DNA of 36,197 nucleotides. Origin: Gemmatimonadota bacterium. GTDB lineage: Bacteria; Gemmatimonadota; Gemmatimonadetes; Longimicrobiales; Gaopeijiaceae. The DNA lies in contig JAJDNI010000130.1 of the NCBI GenBank assembly GCA_022340755.1, forward strand, positions 1 through 36,197. The letters are read 5' to 3'. The notes under the pieces are model-generated. The model did not search any database and was not told the origin of the DNA. It saw only the letters and a program-made list of their open reading frames with translations. Shown one piece after another: positions 24,614-32,699 of this stretch (positions within the stretch are counted from its first letter, which is position 1; each line of letters opens with the position of its first letter). A program made the translations under genes and the position numbers.

Positions 24614-25972
24614 TCAGACCGCTTGGGCGGTCTCCGCAGGGGCGGAAAGGACGGGCAGCTCCAAGCGCACGAGGGTCCCCGTGGACGGGTGCTCGAGGGT
24701 CAGAGAGCCGCCGTGCTGGTCGGCGATCCACAGGGCGACGGGGAGGCCGAGGCCGCTGCCGTGGGCGACGCGCCTCCGGGCCTGGGTGCCGCGGAAGAAT
24801 CGCCGGAAAACGAGGGGCCGGTCCTCCTGGGGGATCCCGATGCCGGTGTCCTCCACTTCGAGGGTCGCAACGCCTCCGACGTCTGCAACGCGGATGACCA
24901 CCCGCCCGCCTTCGGGGGTGTAGCGCAGGGCGTTGTCCACGAGGATGGCAGCCAAGCGATGGATGGCGTCGACGTTCATGTTCACCCGCGTTTCCTCCAC
25001 CTGCTCGAGCACCAGGCAGACTCCAGCGCGCTCGGCGGCGGGACGCCAGCGGGTGTAGACATCGTGGATGACGTCGTCGAGGTAGCTCGGCGCCAGCTCG
25101 AGGGCGGGGCCGGCGTCAGCGCGGGCCAGCTGGAGGAGCTCGTCCAGGATTTCCCCGGTGCCTCGCAGGTCCACGGCGATCTGGCGAAGAGCGTCGGTGC
25201 GCGCCTCGGGCCTCGCTTTGGGAAGCAGGGCCACGTCCACGTCGGCGCGCATGCGCGCGACCGGTGTGCGCAGCTCGTGGGCGGCGTCGGCGAGGAAGGA
25301 GCGCTGTTGCTCGAGGGCGCGGTCGAGGCGGTCGAGGACGGTGTTGAAGCGCTGGCCCAGACGGCCGAGCTCGTCGTTGGGGTTCCCGATGGGAAGCCGG
25401 CCACCGTTTCCGGCGGTGATGTGCTCGGCGGCGGCGGCCATCGTGCCCACGGGCTTCAGGGTCCTTCCCGTCACCAGCCAGCCGGCCAACGCCGCCAGCA
25501 CCAGCCCCAGGGAGCCCCCCACGATGAACCAGCCGTCGATCCGCCGGATGAGAGCACGGAGGTCGGCTTCGCTGGCCCGCACCTCGATGGTCCAGCCGGG
25601 AGCCAGCTGGGGGTCCAGCGGCACCAGCCGGGTGCGTACCGGCACCGAGGGGGAGAGAGAGGGCTCCGAGGGGTCTTCGAGGACGGCGAACGCTGCCCCG
25701 TCCGGATTCCGGAAGGTGACGTGGCGGTCGGGGATCACCACCTCCCGGGCCAGGTGTGCAAGGCTCGCCTCGACACCCAGATACTCGGTGACCTCCAGGC
25801 GGAAGAAACCACGCAGAAGCTCGGCGTTGCGCTGGATCGAGGCTTCGAAGTCGGCGTCGAGCCCGTCCGTGACCGCGTCGCGGACCAAGGCTCCCGGGAC
25901 CAGTAGCAGGATGAGGAGACTGCCGGCGTACCAGAGAGCCAGTCGCAGACGGATGGGGTGGCGAGGCTTCAC
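24614..25972 (-). CDS. Sensor histidine kinase of the efflux two-component system
   Basis: A 452-residue membrane kinase. Helix 1 (about 11-30) and helix 2 (about 148-168) enclose a ~115-residue periplasmic sensor domain. A HAMP domain follows (GRTLKPVGTMAAAAEHITAG...NDELGRLGQRFN, about 169-222), then the dimerisation domain with phospho-acceptor H232 in FLADAAHELRTPVARMR. The HATPase domain has the N box DNALRYTP, G1 DTGIGIP, F box FRRFFRG and G2 GSGLGLPVA. This is the CusS/CzcS-like layout, and its position before the RND genes makes a metal signal likely. The sensor domain has few His and no Cys or Met clusters, so the ligand is not evident. The start is GTG at 25972, overlapping the regulator's TGA. 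Confidence 0.95.
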   Translation of the reverse strand: MKPRHPIRLRLALWYAGSLLILLLVPGALVRDAVTDGLDADFEASIQRNAELLRGFFRLEVTEYLGVEASLAHLAREVVIPDRHVTFRNPDGAAFAVLEDPSEPSLSPSVPVRTRLVPLDPQLAPGWTIEVRASEADLRALIRRIDGWFIVGGSLGLVLAALAGWLVTGRTLKPVGTMAAAAEHITAGNGGRLPIGNPNDELGRLGQRFNTVLDRLDRALEQQRSFLADAAHELRTPVARMRADVDVALLPKARPEARTDALRQIAVDLRGTGEILDELLQLARADAGPALELAPSYLDDVIHDVYTRWRPAAERAGVCLVLEQVEETRVNMNVDAIHRLAAILVDNALRYTPEGGRVVIRVADVGGVATLEVEDTGIGIPQEDRPLVFRRFFRGTQARRRVAHGSGLGLPVALWIADQHGGSLTLEHPSTGTLVRLELPVLSAPAETAQAV

Positions 25973-26649
25973 GTCTCGACCTCCGCGCTCAGTCGGTATC
26001 CGGCGCCGCGCACCGTGGAGATGGTGGGCGCCCCTCCGTCGGCCTCGAGCTTCTTGCGTAGGCGCATGATGTACACGTCCACCACGTTGCTCAGGGGGTC
26101 GTAGTTCTCGTCCCAGGCATGAGAGCTGATGGTCTCGCGGGTGAGGACCTCGTCGGGGTGGCGGAGGAAGACCTCGAGCACCGCGTACTCCTTGGTGGTC
26201 AGCTCGATGGGGCGCCCGGCGACCCGCGCCCGCCGGGCGGCGGTGTCCAGCTCCAGCTCTCCCGCCTGGAGGGTGACGGGCATCAGCTCACGAGGGCGGC
26301 GAAGGAGTGCCCGCACCCTGGCCACCAGCTCCTCCAGAGCGTACGGCTTGACGATGTAGTCGTCGGCGCCGGTATCGAGGCCGGCCACCCGGTCGCGTAT
26401 CGCGTCCCGCGCGGTGGCCATGAGCACCGGGGCCGTGAAGCCCTTGGCCCTGAGGCGGGTGCACACCTCCAGGCCATCCACGTCAGGGAGCTTGAGATCC
26501 AGCACCACGACGTCGTAGGACTCCACACCGGCCTGACGGAGGGCCGCCGAGCCGGTGGCCGCGGTGTCCACACTGAAGCCGTCGCGCCGGAGGTACGCTG
26601 CGACCGAGTCGGACAGCCGGGGATCATCTTCCACGAGAAGCACGCGCAT
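25969..26649 (-). CDS. OmpR-family response regulator of the efflux system
   Basis: A 226-residue DNA-binding regulator. The receiver domain (1-115) has the acidic pocket ED at 7-9, phospho-acceptor D51 in VVVLDLKLPDVDGLEV and K101 in DDYIVKPY. The winged-helix domain (about 125-222) has LTTKEYAVLEVFLRHPDEVLTRETI and VVDVYIMRLRKKLEADGGAPTISTVRGAGYRL. This is the CusR/CzcR/CopR type. The ATG at 26649 lies 7 nt after a TAGATT box and has no ribosome site, so a leaderless mRNA is likely. The reading frame is open far upstream, but that is the shadow of the HAAS-domain gene. It is the first gene of the efflux operon and probably regulates itself. Confidence 0.96.
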   Translation of the reverse strand: MRVLLVEDDPRLSDSVAAYLRRDGFSVDTAATGSAALRQAGVESYDVVVLDLKLPDVDGLEVCTRLRAKGFTAPVLMATARDAIRDRVAGLDTGADDYIVKPYALEELVARVRALLRRPRELMPVTLQAGELELDTAARRARVAGRPIELTTKEYAVLEVFLRHPDEVLTRETISSHAWDENYDPLSNVVDVYIMRLRKKLEADGGAPTISTVRGAGYRLSAEVET

Positions 26650-26656
26650 GTCGACG

Positions 26657-26689
26657 AATCTAGTGCACGGCCGATGAATCGAAGATGAA
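26657..26689 (-). promoter_or_regulatory. Response-regulator box and promoter of the regulator gene
   Basis: On the minus strand, TTCATC (26689-26684), TTCGA and TTCATC (26678-26673) repeat with an 11-bp period. Ten bases later comes TAGATT (26662-26657), then 7 bases to the ATG at 26649. The layout matches the box before the TolC-like gene, including CTAG at the same distance from the start codon. This suggests autoregulation by the response regulator. A transcript start about 7 bases after TAGATT would fall on the ATG itself. Confidence 0.6.
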
Positions 26690-26723
26690 TGGACCTCCGG
26701 AGACCTGCCCGCCGCGCCTCCCG

Positions 26724-28121
26724 CTATCGAAATCGGAACACGAAGGGGAAGACCACCACCACCACCCACGCCCACACCGCGTAGACGGGGAGATAGGCCG
26801 TCTGCCACCTCTCCAGCGCCCCGAACGGCCCCTTCCGGCCGACGAAGCGCGCGTAGAGCACGGCGGACCATCCCAGGTTCACCAACAGAATGATGTTCTC
26901 CCCCAGAGCCGCGACCTTGTTGGGGCTGAACCCGAACTCGGAGATGCGGGCGGCGATAGCCCAGAGGGCGACCGCGTCCACGACGAGGGCGCACACGACC
27001 AGGAGAAGCTGCAGCTTGTCGAAGAACCGGGGCGCGGCGCGGTCGTCGCGTGCTGAGATGGCGTACAGAATCAAGCCCACCACCAGCACCAGCAGCAGGT
27101 CGAAGCCGATGAGCACCTGCCGGTCCACGTCCACGATACCGCTCCCGGTGACCAGCATGGTGACCAGGAACGCCAACAGGAGGAGAGTGAAGAGCGGCGT
27201 GAACAGCAAGGTCAGCACGGGCGCCATGTTCTCGATGACGCTCTGCTTGGCCTCCACGAGCCACGCGCCGATGATCACCGCGCCCATCACCCCGCACGGC
27301 AGGATCCAGTTGTTGATGAGCAACTCGACCTTCAGCCCGATGGCGCTGAAGAGCAGCACGGTGAACCCGATCAGCACGCCACCCCCTAGCGCAATGAGGG
27401 CGTAGTAGATGAACCACTCGCCGGAAAAGCGCACGTAGTTCATGCGCCTGTCGTGGTCGTGCCACGCTCCCGCGGCGTACCCGAAGCCTACCGCGAGCCA
27501 CAGGGCGATGGGCAGATGCAGCGCCGCCAGGGACTCCGTGAACCCGCCCCTCGTGAAGGGGATGAGGTTCATGGCCAGGGCCGCGGCGACGAAGGGTGCC
27601 GCCAGCCAGTACCAGCCCGGGCGCGCCAGCTTTCTCTTCCACGCGAAGAAGCCCGCCAGGAAGGGGAGCACGAAGAGGCTGGCGTTCCGCATGTAGAACG
27701 ACGCGTTCTCGCCGGTCGCGTCGGGTGCGTCGAGACGCACGCCGAAGAGCGCCGGGATCTTGATGGCCACCGCCGCCGCCACCGCCAGCGCCACCGCTAC
27801 GATGGCCTCCTTGTACCCCCGCCCACGCGTTGCGCCCTCCGGGCCGACAGCATCAGGCGCGACGACAAGCCGCTTCCACAGCCGCTCGGAATACTCCCGG
27901 GCGAACTCCTGGGAGAGCGTGTCCAGGGCGCCGATCCGTTTCACGGCGATGACGAACGCCTCGTCCTCCGCGAGCCCCGCCTCCTCCAGGGCCTCGACCT
28001 GGCTCCGGAGATGGTCCTCCAACTCATCCACGTCCGCCGGTGCCATGGCCTCCCGGCTTCGCACGTAGGCACGCCACTCGGCGATGCGTTCCTCCAATAC
28101 CTGCCCGTCTCCGTGCGTCAT
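26724..28121 (-). CDS. HAAS/permease-prefix-domain membrane protein
   Basis: A membrane protein of about 465 residues. The N-terminal ~65 residues (LEERIAEWRAYVRSREAMAPADVDELEDHLRSQ and on through a second helix pair) form the four-helix domain called HAAS or permease prefix domain 1, often found next to PadR regulators. A linker and about eleven hydrophobic segments follow from residue ~105 to the end. I see no nucleotide-binding or peptidase motif. Its role is unknown; such proteins are thought to be PadR-controlled membrane factors. ATG at 28121 has GGAG 10 nt upstream; an in-frame GTG at 28130 is too close to that site. It starts about 25 bases after padR and is surely cotranscribed with it. 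Confidence 0.85.
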   Translation of the reverse strand: MTHGDGQVLEERIAEWRAYVRSREAMAPADVDELEDHLRSQVEALEEAGLAEDEAFVIAVKRIGALDTLSQEFAREYSERLWKRLVVAPDAVGPEGATRGRGYKEAIVAVALAVAAAVAIKIPALFGVRLDAPDATGENASFYMRNASLFVLPFLAGFFAWKRKLARPGWYWLAAPFVAAALAMNLIPFTRGGFTESLAALHLPIALWLAVGFGYAAGAWHDHDRRMNYVRFSGEWFIYYALIALGGGVLIGFTVLLFSAIGLKVELLINNWILPCGVMGAVIIGAWLVEAKQSVIENMAPVLTLLFTPLFTLLLLAFLVTMLVTGSGIVDVDRQVLIGFDLLLVLVVGLILYAISARDDRAAPRFFDKLQLLLVVCALVVDAVALWAIAARISEFGFSPNKVAALGENIILLVNLGWSAVLYARFVGRKGPFGALERWQTAYLPVYAVWAWVVVVVFPFVFRFR

Positions 28122-28146
28122 GGCCGTCACACTCCGAGTGATACCA

Positions 28147-28479
28147 TCATGAACGAGTGAAGGGAGTGCCTCGCAGCGTCGAATCGACGACCTGCCACTG
28201 GCGTCGCTGACGCGCGAGCTCCTCCGAGCCCTGGTCGGTGATCCGGTAGTACTTCCGCCTCCTGCCGATCTCCGACGTGCCCCACTTGGCCTCTACATAG
28301 CCGCTCCGCTCCAGGCGGTGCAGGACCGGGTAGAGCATGCCGTCCGTCCACTTCAGCTCGCCGCTCGACAGCTCGTCCACGCGCTTGATGATGGCGTATC
28401 CGTAGCTGTCACCCTCACTGAGGATGGCGAGAACAAGCGGTGTCGCGGACGCTGCGACGAGGTCTTTGCCGATGTTCAC
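28147..28479 (-). CDS. PadR family transcriptional regulator
   Basis: A 110-residue winged-helix repressor. The core is TPLVLAILSEGDSYGYAIIKRVDEL (helices 1-2), LKWTDGMLYPVLHRLERSGYVEAKW (recognition helix and wing) and GRRRKYYRITDQGSEELARQRRQW, all PadR hallmarks. It is of the short, PadR-s2-like type with little C-terminal domain. The start is GTG at 28479 with GAGG about 9 nt upstream. It heads an operon with the HAAS-domain membrane protein. The inverted and direct repeats at 28517-28554, 38 bases upstream of the start, are probably its operator, so autorepression is expected. The FlgO/TPR gene points the other way from the same region and may be controlled too. Confidence 0.94.
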   Translation of the reverse strand: MNIGKDLVAASATPLVLAILSEGDSYGYAIIKRVDELSSGELKWTDGMLYPVLHRLERSGYVEAKWGTSEIGRRRKYYRITDQGSEELARQRRQWQVVDSTLRGTPFTRS

Positions 28480-28516
28480 CGGTCGCGACCTCGGGGACTG
28501 ATGGCTCCCAGGGGGT

Positions 28517-28554
28517 CATACATAGAGGCAGTATACATAGAACTGCCATGTATG
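28517..28554. promoter_or_regulatory. Probable PadR operator between divergent genes
   Basis: CATACAT (28517-28523) and GGCAGT (28527-28532) are answered by ACTGCC (28542-28547) and ATGTATG (28548-28554), an inverted repeat broken only by a 3-base AGA insert. Inside it ATACATAGA occurs twice (28518-28526 and 28533-28541) with a 15-bp period. PadR proteins are known to bind ATGT-N8-ACAT-like palindromes. The element is AT-rich in a GC-rich background and lies where the padR promoter should be. Confidence 0.65.
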
Positions 28555-28760
28555 TGCAAGAGAAGAGCTGAGCCCATCCGCTGAGTGTGGCATAAGAGAC
28601 CGACGCGCCGGACCACATGCAGCCGCCTGGCCCCTCGCAGCCAGCACTGCGGAAACGGGTCTGCAGGGATCCGCAGACCCTTGAGATCCTCGACATCCCG
28701 AGCCACACGATCCACTTTGATCTCTTCCGGAGCGCCACCGACCCCCCATCTCCCCTGCCC

Positions 28761-30554
28761 ATGAAAGGCCGCTCGCCCATCGCCGACCGGAAGCTGATCC
28801 AGTGGGTCGCCGCGTACGTCGCGGTCGCCTGGGCCGTGCTCCAGGGCGCGGATCTCCTCGGGGGAATGTGGAGCTGGTCCGCCGGCGTCGGGCGGGTCGC
28901 CTTCGCGCTTCTCGCGGCAGGGCTGGGCATCGCGATCGTGCTGGCCTGGTTTCATGGGGAGCGGGGACGGCAGCGCGTGTCGGCCACCGAGGGGGCGCTC
29001 CTGGCGATCTTCGTCATCGCCGGGGTCGGGGGTGCGGCTGCCGCATGGCACTCCCGACCCGAGCTACCGGAAGGCTCGTCGGTCGGAGCCCCGTCGGGGA
29101 TGCCCGCCTCGACCCTCGCGGTCCTCCCATTCCAGGACCTGAGTCCGGAAGGGGGGCGGGGATATCTGGGCGACGGCATCGCCGAGACGCTCATCAGCTC
29201 GCTCGCTCGCCTCGGTGCCCTCAAGGTGGTGGCCCGCACGTCGGCCTTCGCGTTTCGCGATTCGGGGGACGTCCGCGAGATCGGCCGTCGACTGGGTGCA
29301 GGGTCCATCGTGGAAGGCACCGTGGCACAGCTGGGGAGCCGGGTTCGGATCACAGCCAGCCTGGTGGATACGAACAGCGGGGAGAACCTCTGGGCGGCCC
29401 GCTTCGATGACGAGGTAGACGAGGCGGACCTCTTCGAGCTACAGGATGAGGTGGCCCGCAAGATCGTGGATGCCCTCCGCATCCACCTCGCGGACGGAGG
29501 GCGGATCGTCCACGGGGGCACACGCAGCCCAGAGGCCCAGCGTGCCTACTACCTCGGCGTGCACCATTGGACGCTCCGCACCACGGAGGATATGCAGAAG
29601 GCCACGGATCTCTTTCGGGAGGCCATCGCTGCCGACTCCTCCTACGCCGAGGCCTGGGGCGGCCTCGCGCTGTCCTACAATCTCAGCACGCCGCAGGAGT
29701 ACGCGGTGCCGGGAATCAGCCGTGCGGAGGCCTTGGACCGGGCAGAGGCGGCTGCTCGTCACGCCCTCACGTTGGATCCGGACCTCCCCTCGGCCTACAC
29801 GGCGCTGGGTGACGCCTCGGTGCAACGGGGCAACCTGGACCAGGGTGAGCACTGGTTCAGAGAGGCGATTCGAGTCGGGCCGGGTTATGCCACCGCGCAC
29901 CACTGGCTGGCGGACCTGCTCATGTTGAAGCTGGACGGTGAAGGAGCCCTGGCACAGATCGATCTCGCCGAGTCCCTGGATCCGGTGGCGCCGGCGATCC
30001 TGGTCGAGCGGGGAGAGGCGCTGATGATGCTCGGACGACACGCGGATGCCTTCGCCCAGATGGACAAGGCCATCGCCCTTCTCCCTGATGCCGAGCTGGT
30101 GCGGACCTTTGCCGCCTACTTCTTCATGAAGCTCCGCGCGTGGGACGACGTCGCGGAGCAGCTCCGGCGGCTTTCCGAGTTGGGAGGGTCCTCGCAGGAG
30201 GGAGCCCGTCTGGCCGACGCCCTGACGGATCCGGAGCGTCGCCCCACGCTCCTGCGTGAGCTCGTGGCCGCTGGCGCCGTGCAAGACAGTGGGGACTCGT
30301 TCACCTCGCGGTGGGGCCTGCGGGGTGGGGGCTCCTCCGTGGCGGAGCAGTTGATGCGGCGGCCCGAGATGCGCTTCCTCGTCACGCTCGAGGTCAAGGG
30401 AATGGACGCGGCCCTGGACCTCCTGGAGTCGCTGGCGACAGGCCCGGAGGCGGCGGAGCTGTACCCGCCGATCTTCCCCGCGCTCATCGGACCCGAAGCG
30501 CTCCGCACCGAGCGAGCGCAGGAGGTCATGCGCCTGGTTGCGCAGCGCCGCTGA
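28761..30554 (+). CDS. Membrane-anchored FlgO-like/TPR protein
   Basis: A protein of about 597 residues. The N-terminus has KLIQWVAAYVAVAWAVLQGADLL and two more hydrophobic segments up to about residue 95, with FHGERGRQRVS between, typical of the N-terminal module of TPR/adenylate-cyclase-like proteins in Gemmatimonadota and Acidobacteriota. A FlgO/TolB-N-like domain follows (about 119-240: LAVLPFQDLSPEG...GDGIAETLISSLARL...VEGTVAQLGSRVRITASLVDTNSGENLWAARFD). TPR-like helical repeats then run from ~255 to ~470 (SYAEAWGGLALSYN, PSAYTALGDASVQRGN). There is no kinase, cyclase or DNA-binding domain. The role is unknown; protein-protein scaffolding is likely. The start is uncertain: the frame is open from ATG 28617, but the extra 48 residues look non-coding. 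Neither ATG has a ribosome site. Confidence 0.82.
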   Translation: MKGRSPIADRKLIQWVAAYVAVAWAVLQGADLLGGMWSWSAGVGRVAFALLAAGLGIAIVLAWFHGERGRQRVSATEGALLAIFVIAGVGGAAAAWHSRPELPEGSSVGAPSGMPASTLAVLPFQDLSPEGGRGYLGDGIAETLISSLARLGALKVVARTSAFAFRDSGDVREIGRRLGAGSIVEGTVAQLGSRVRITASLVDTNSGENLWAARFDDEVDEADLFELQDEVARKIVDALRIHLADGGRIVHGGTRSPEAQRAYYLGVHHWTLRTTEDMQKATDLFREAIAADSSYAEAWGGLALSYNLSTPQEYAVPGISRAEALDRAEAAARHALTLDPDLPSAYTALGDASVQRGNLDQGEHWFREAIRVGPGYATAHHWLADLLMLKLDGEGALAQIDLAESLDPVAPAILVERGEALMMLGRHADAFAQMDKAIALLPDAELVRTFAAYFFMKLRAWDDVAEQLRRLSELGGSSQEGARLADALTDPERRPTLLRELVAAGAVQDSGDSFTSRWGLRGGGSSVAEQLMRRPEMRFLVTLEVKGMDAALDLLESLATGPEAAELYPPIFPALIGPEALRTERAQEVMRLVAQRR

Positions 30555-30803
30555 GGGCTCGCTTCCTGTCTCCACGCTTGACCCGAGCCGGAGCCGAGGA
30601 GGAGTCGGGGCGGACGGCGGCAGCCGCGCCTGCCGCGGGTCGCCCGGAAGTCACGGAAGGGAGTTGAAGGTGGCGCGATGGGGTCGTATATACGGACCGG
30701 ACGCGCGTAGACGTATCCCGCTGCCCCTCTGCTCCGTGGCCGCTGGACCTGCTCGCGGCGGACACGCCGACCATTGCGGTGCCCCGAACCACGAGGAGGC
30801 GTC
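30555..30803. promoter_or_regulatory. Intergenic region with a 10-bp palindrome
   Basis: This 249-base gap holds no gene I can support. CGTATATACG (30685-30694) is a perfect palindrome inside GGT...GACC, about 110 bases before the lipoprotein ATG, and is the only AT-rich patch here. It could be a promoter or operator for the lipoprotein gene. No terminator with a T-tract is seen after the TPR gene. Confidence 0.3.
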
Positions 30804-31349
30804 ATGCACCAAACCAAGCTTCGTACCCAGGCAGCACTCTTCGCTTCTCTCCTGATCCTCGGCTGCAGCACGAAGCCGGCGCCGGAGGCGGCAGCACCGC
30901 CCGACATCTCGGCGGCGGCGCCCGCGGGGGCGCGGCTCTACACGATTGGGCCGGCCCAGTGGGAGGACGCGGTCTGCAGCGGAGACTCGGCAATGACGGT
31001 GGATGTGCCTGCCGGCGAGTGGGTCGCCCTCCCGGTCGGGTGGTATGCCTCGGACGAGGCGACCGCGCGCGCCAACTGGGAGCACATGCAGTACGGGATC
31101 TCGCTCGACGGACGGGCGTTGCAGATCCCCGAGGGGGTCCAGTCCCAGGTGGACTCCGTGCACTACGAGTGCCCGAACAGGACGATAAGTGGCGTCGCTG
31201 TCTCCCCCGTGGTCTACCTGCCACCGTCGGACGCCGAACGGCACTACACCGTCCGGTACACCTTCGATGATCAGGTGAACGACGGCTGGAACACCTTCGA
31301 TAAAGGGACCGACTTCAGTTGGACCCTGACCCTCCGTCCGGGCGGCTGA
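30804..31349 (+). CDS. Putative lipoprotein, function unknown
   Basis: A 181-residue protein with a lipoprotein signal: MHQTKLRTQAALFASLLILGCSTKP, with lipidation expected at C21. An Ala/Pro linker (PAPEAAAPPDISAAAPAG) leads to a single compact domain with many aromatics and strands (WVALPVGWYASDEATARANW, YTVRYTFDDQVNDGWNTFDKG, FSWTLTLRPGG), probably a beta-sandwich. Two cysteines (in AVCSGDS and YECPNRT) might form a disulfide. GAGGAGG just before the ATG fixes the start; an earlier in-frame ATG at 30774 lacks one. I recognise no family. It is followed closely by the barrel-like gene. Confidence 0.85.
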   Translation: MHQTKLRTQAALFASLLILGCSTKPAPEAAAPPDISAAAPAGARLYTIGPAQWEDAVCSGDSAMTVDVPAGEWVALPVGWYASDEATARANWEHMQYGISLDGRALQIPEGVQSQVDSVHYECPNRTISGVAVSPVVYLPPSDAERHYTVRYTFDDQVNDGWNTFDKGTDFSWTLTLRPGG

Positions 31350-31382
31350 GGCGGGTCAACGGTGGTGTGCGCACCGTCCAGC

Positions 31383-32168
31383 ATGACGCGACGAAAGTCC
31401 CCACGGATCCGGGCTGCCCTGGCGACGGCCTGCGTTCTGCTTCCGGCCGGGGCGCTGTGTGCGCCCTCAACCCTCCTGGGGCAGTCGGCCGGGCGCTACG
31501 AGATCGCTCTTCGCGTCGGGTCGCTGTCCCACTCGCTCCTCGGCGACGTGGACGGCACGCTGGCGAACGTTGGAGTCAGCGGCTACACCATTCTCGCGGA
31601 CGTCGAGGCGGAGGCCTCGACGTCCGTGGGGGTGCAGGTCACGCGCCGATTGAGGCGCACGCTGGACATACGCGTACGGGTCGCCAGGACCGCGTCGCAC
31701 ATGCGCCTGGTGGCGCACGCGAGTCCGGTTGGGGGTGGTGCCCCTCAGACTTTCACCTTCGACGGACTGGGGGAGGTCGCGGTCTGGGTCGCGGACGTGG
31801 ACGTTGCCTGGACGCCATGGCGGGGCCCGTTACCGGTGGCCCCGTATGTCTTCGGGGGCGCGGGTACCACCCACTGGAGCATCACGGGGCTCGAGGGCAT
31901 CGGCGCGCTTCCCCCGCTGCTGGAGAGCCCGCTGGACGTGAATCCGGTGCACGCATTCTTGCCCGGCGTCGTGGCCGGAGCCGGACTCGCCTTGGGCCCC
32001 TTCGGACCCATCACCCTTGGCGTCGAGATCGCGGACCACGTGAGCGACGATCCTCTGTCGGACGGCGACTTCAACATCGGCGCGGACTTCGTGGGGTCGG
32101 GTCGCGCAGAGAACCTCGTGCACAACGTTTCCCTCGTGGGGAGCGTGCGCTTCGCCCTGGGAGGGTAG
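31383..32168 (+). CDS. Exported, probably outer-membrane beta-barrel protein
   Basis: A 261-residue protein with a signal peptide (MTRRKSPRIRAALATACVLLPAGALCAPSTLLGQSAG). The rest alternates polar and hydrophobic residues in strand-like stretches (RYEIALRVGSLSHSLL, STSVGVQVTRRLRRTLDIRVRVA, VAPYVFGGAGTTHWSI, FLPGVVAGAGLALGPFGPITLGVEIADHV) and ends NLVHNVSLVGSVRFALGG. This is the look of OmpA/OmpW-like small barrels common in Gemmatimonadota, though the last residue is Gly rather than the usual Phe or Tyr. Starts at GTG 31362 or 31365 are possible, but ATG 31383 gives the best signal peptide. The ribosome site is weak. It lies 33 bases after the lipoprotein gene. No specific function can be assigned. 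Confidence 0.75.
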   Translation: MTRRKSPRIRAALATACVLLPAGALCAPSTLLGQSAGRYEIALRVGSLSHSLLGDVDGTLANVGVSGYTILADVEAEASTSVGVQVTRRLRRTLDIRVRVARTASHMRLVAHASPVGGGAPQTFTFDGLGEVAVWVADVDVAWTPWRGPLPVAPYVFGGAGTTHWSITGLEGIGALPPLLESPLDVNPVHAFLPGVVAGAGLALGPFGPITLGVEIADHVSDDPLSDGDFNIGADFVGSGRAENLVHNVSLVGSVRFALGG

Positions 32169-32249
32169 GCCCGTACCGCTCGGGCCGGAGTGTACGGCGG
32201 TCCGGTGGCAGCTGCGCAAAGAGGAGAGGCGACGGAATCCTCCGCCCCC

Positions 32250-32699
32250 TCAGGCCAGAACGCCTCGGTTCCTCATGGCCCTCGCGTAGAGGTACAGCAG
32301 GAGCGCCACCACGAAGATCAGCGCGCTGAAGGCAAGGGCCGCCGGGTGCCCCACGACCTCGAGGCCGTTGGAGAGGCCATAGCTGTAGACGGTGGTCACC
32401 ACCATGGCTACGAAGGAGACAAGGAAGACCTCCACTGCCCACTTCTTCTTGAGCAGCAGTAGGATGGAGCCGAGTACTCCACCCCACACGGCGATGGCCC
32501 AGAAGGCGACGACCCAGCTCGGGAAGCCGTAGAAGTAGTCCAGCTGCTCCGGGGTGAACTGACCCATGTACGCCTGGTTGTGGGTCTGTGTCATGAGGTA
32601 GTCGAAGGCGCCCATGGCGTTCCACGGGATCGACAGCCCTCCGATGATCCAGAGATGTCGAGGAGTACGGCGGCTGGAGCCGGTCTGCTTATCGGACAT
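32250..32699 (-). CDS. Small four-helix membrane protein, function unknown
   Basis: A 149-residue protein with four hydrophobic segments: HLWIIGGLSIPWNAMGAFDYL, PSWVVAFWAIAVWGGVLGSILLLL, AVEVFLVSFVAMVVTTVYSYGL and ALAFSALIFVVALLLYLYARAM. The loop between helices 1 and 2 (MTQTHNQAYMGQFTPEQLDYFYGFP) is polar and aromatic. Similar small proteins are frequent in proteobacterial and Gemmatimonadota genomes as hypotheticals; I cannot name a function. A ribosome site GGAGAGG just before the ATG at 32699 is clear. It converges on the barrel gene and diverges from the hydrolase gene. Confidence 0.85.
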   Translation of the reverse strand: MSDKQTGSSRRTPRHLWIIGGLSIPWNAMGAFDYLMTQTHNQAYMGQFTPEQLDYFYGFPSWVVAFWAIAVWGGVLGSILLLLKKKWAVEVFLVSFVAMVVTTVYSYGLSNGLEVVGHPAALAFSALIFVVALLLYLYARAMRNRGVLA

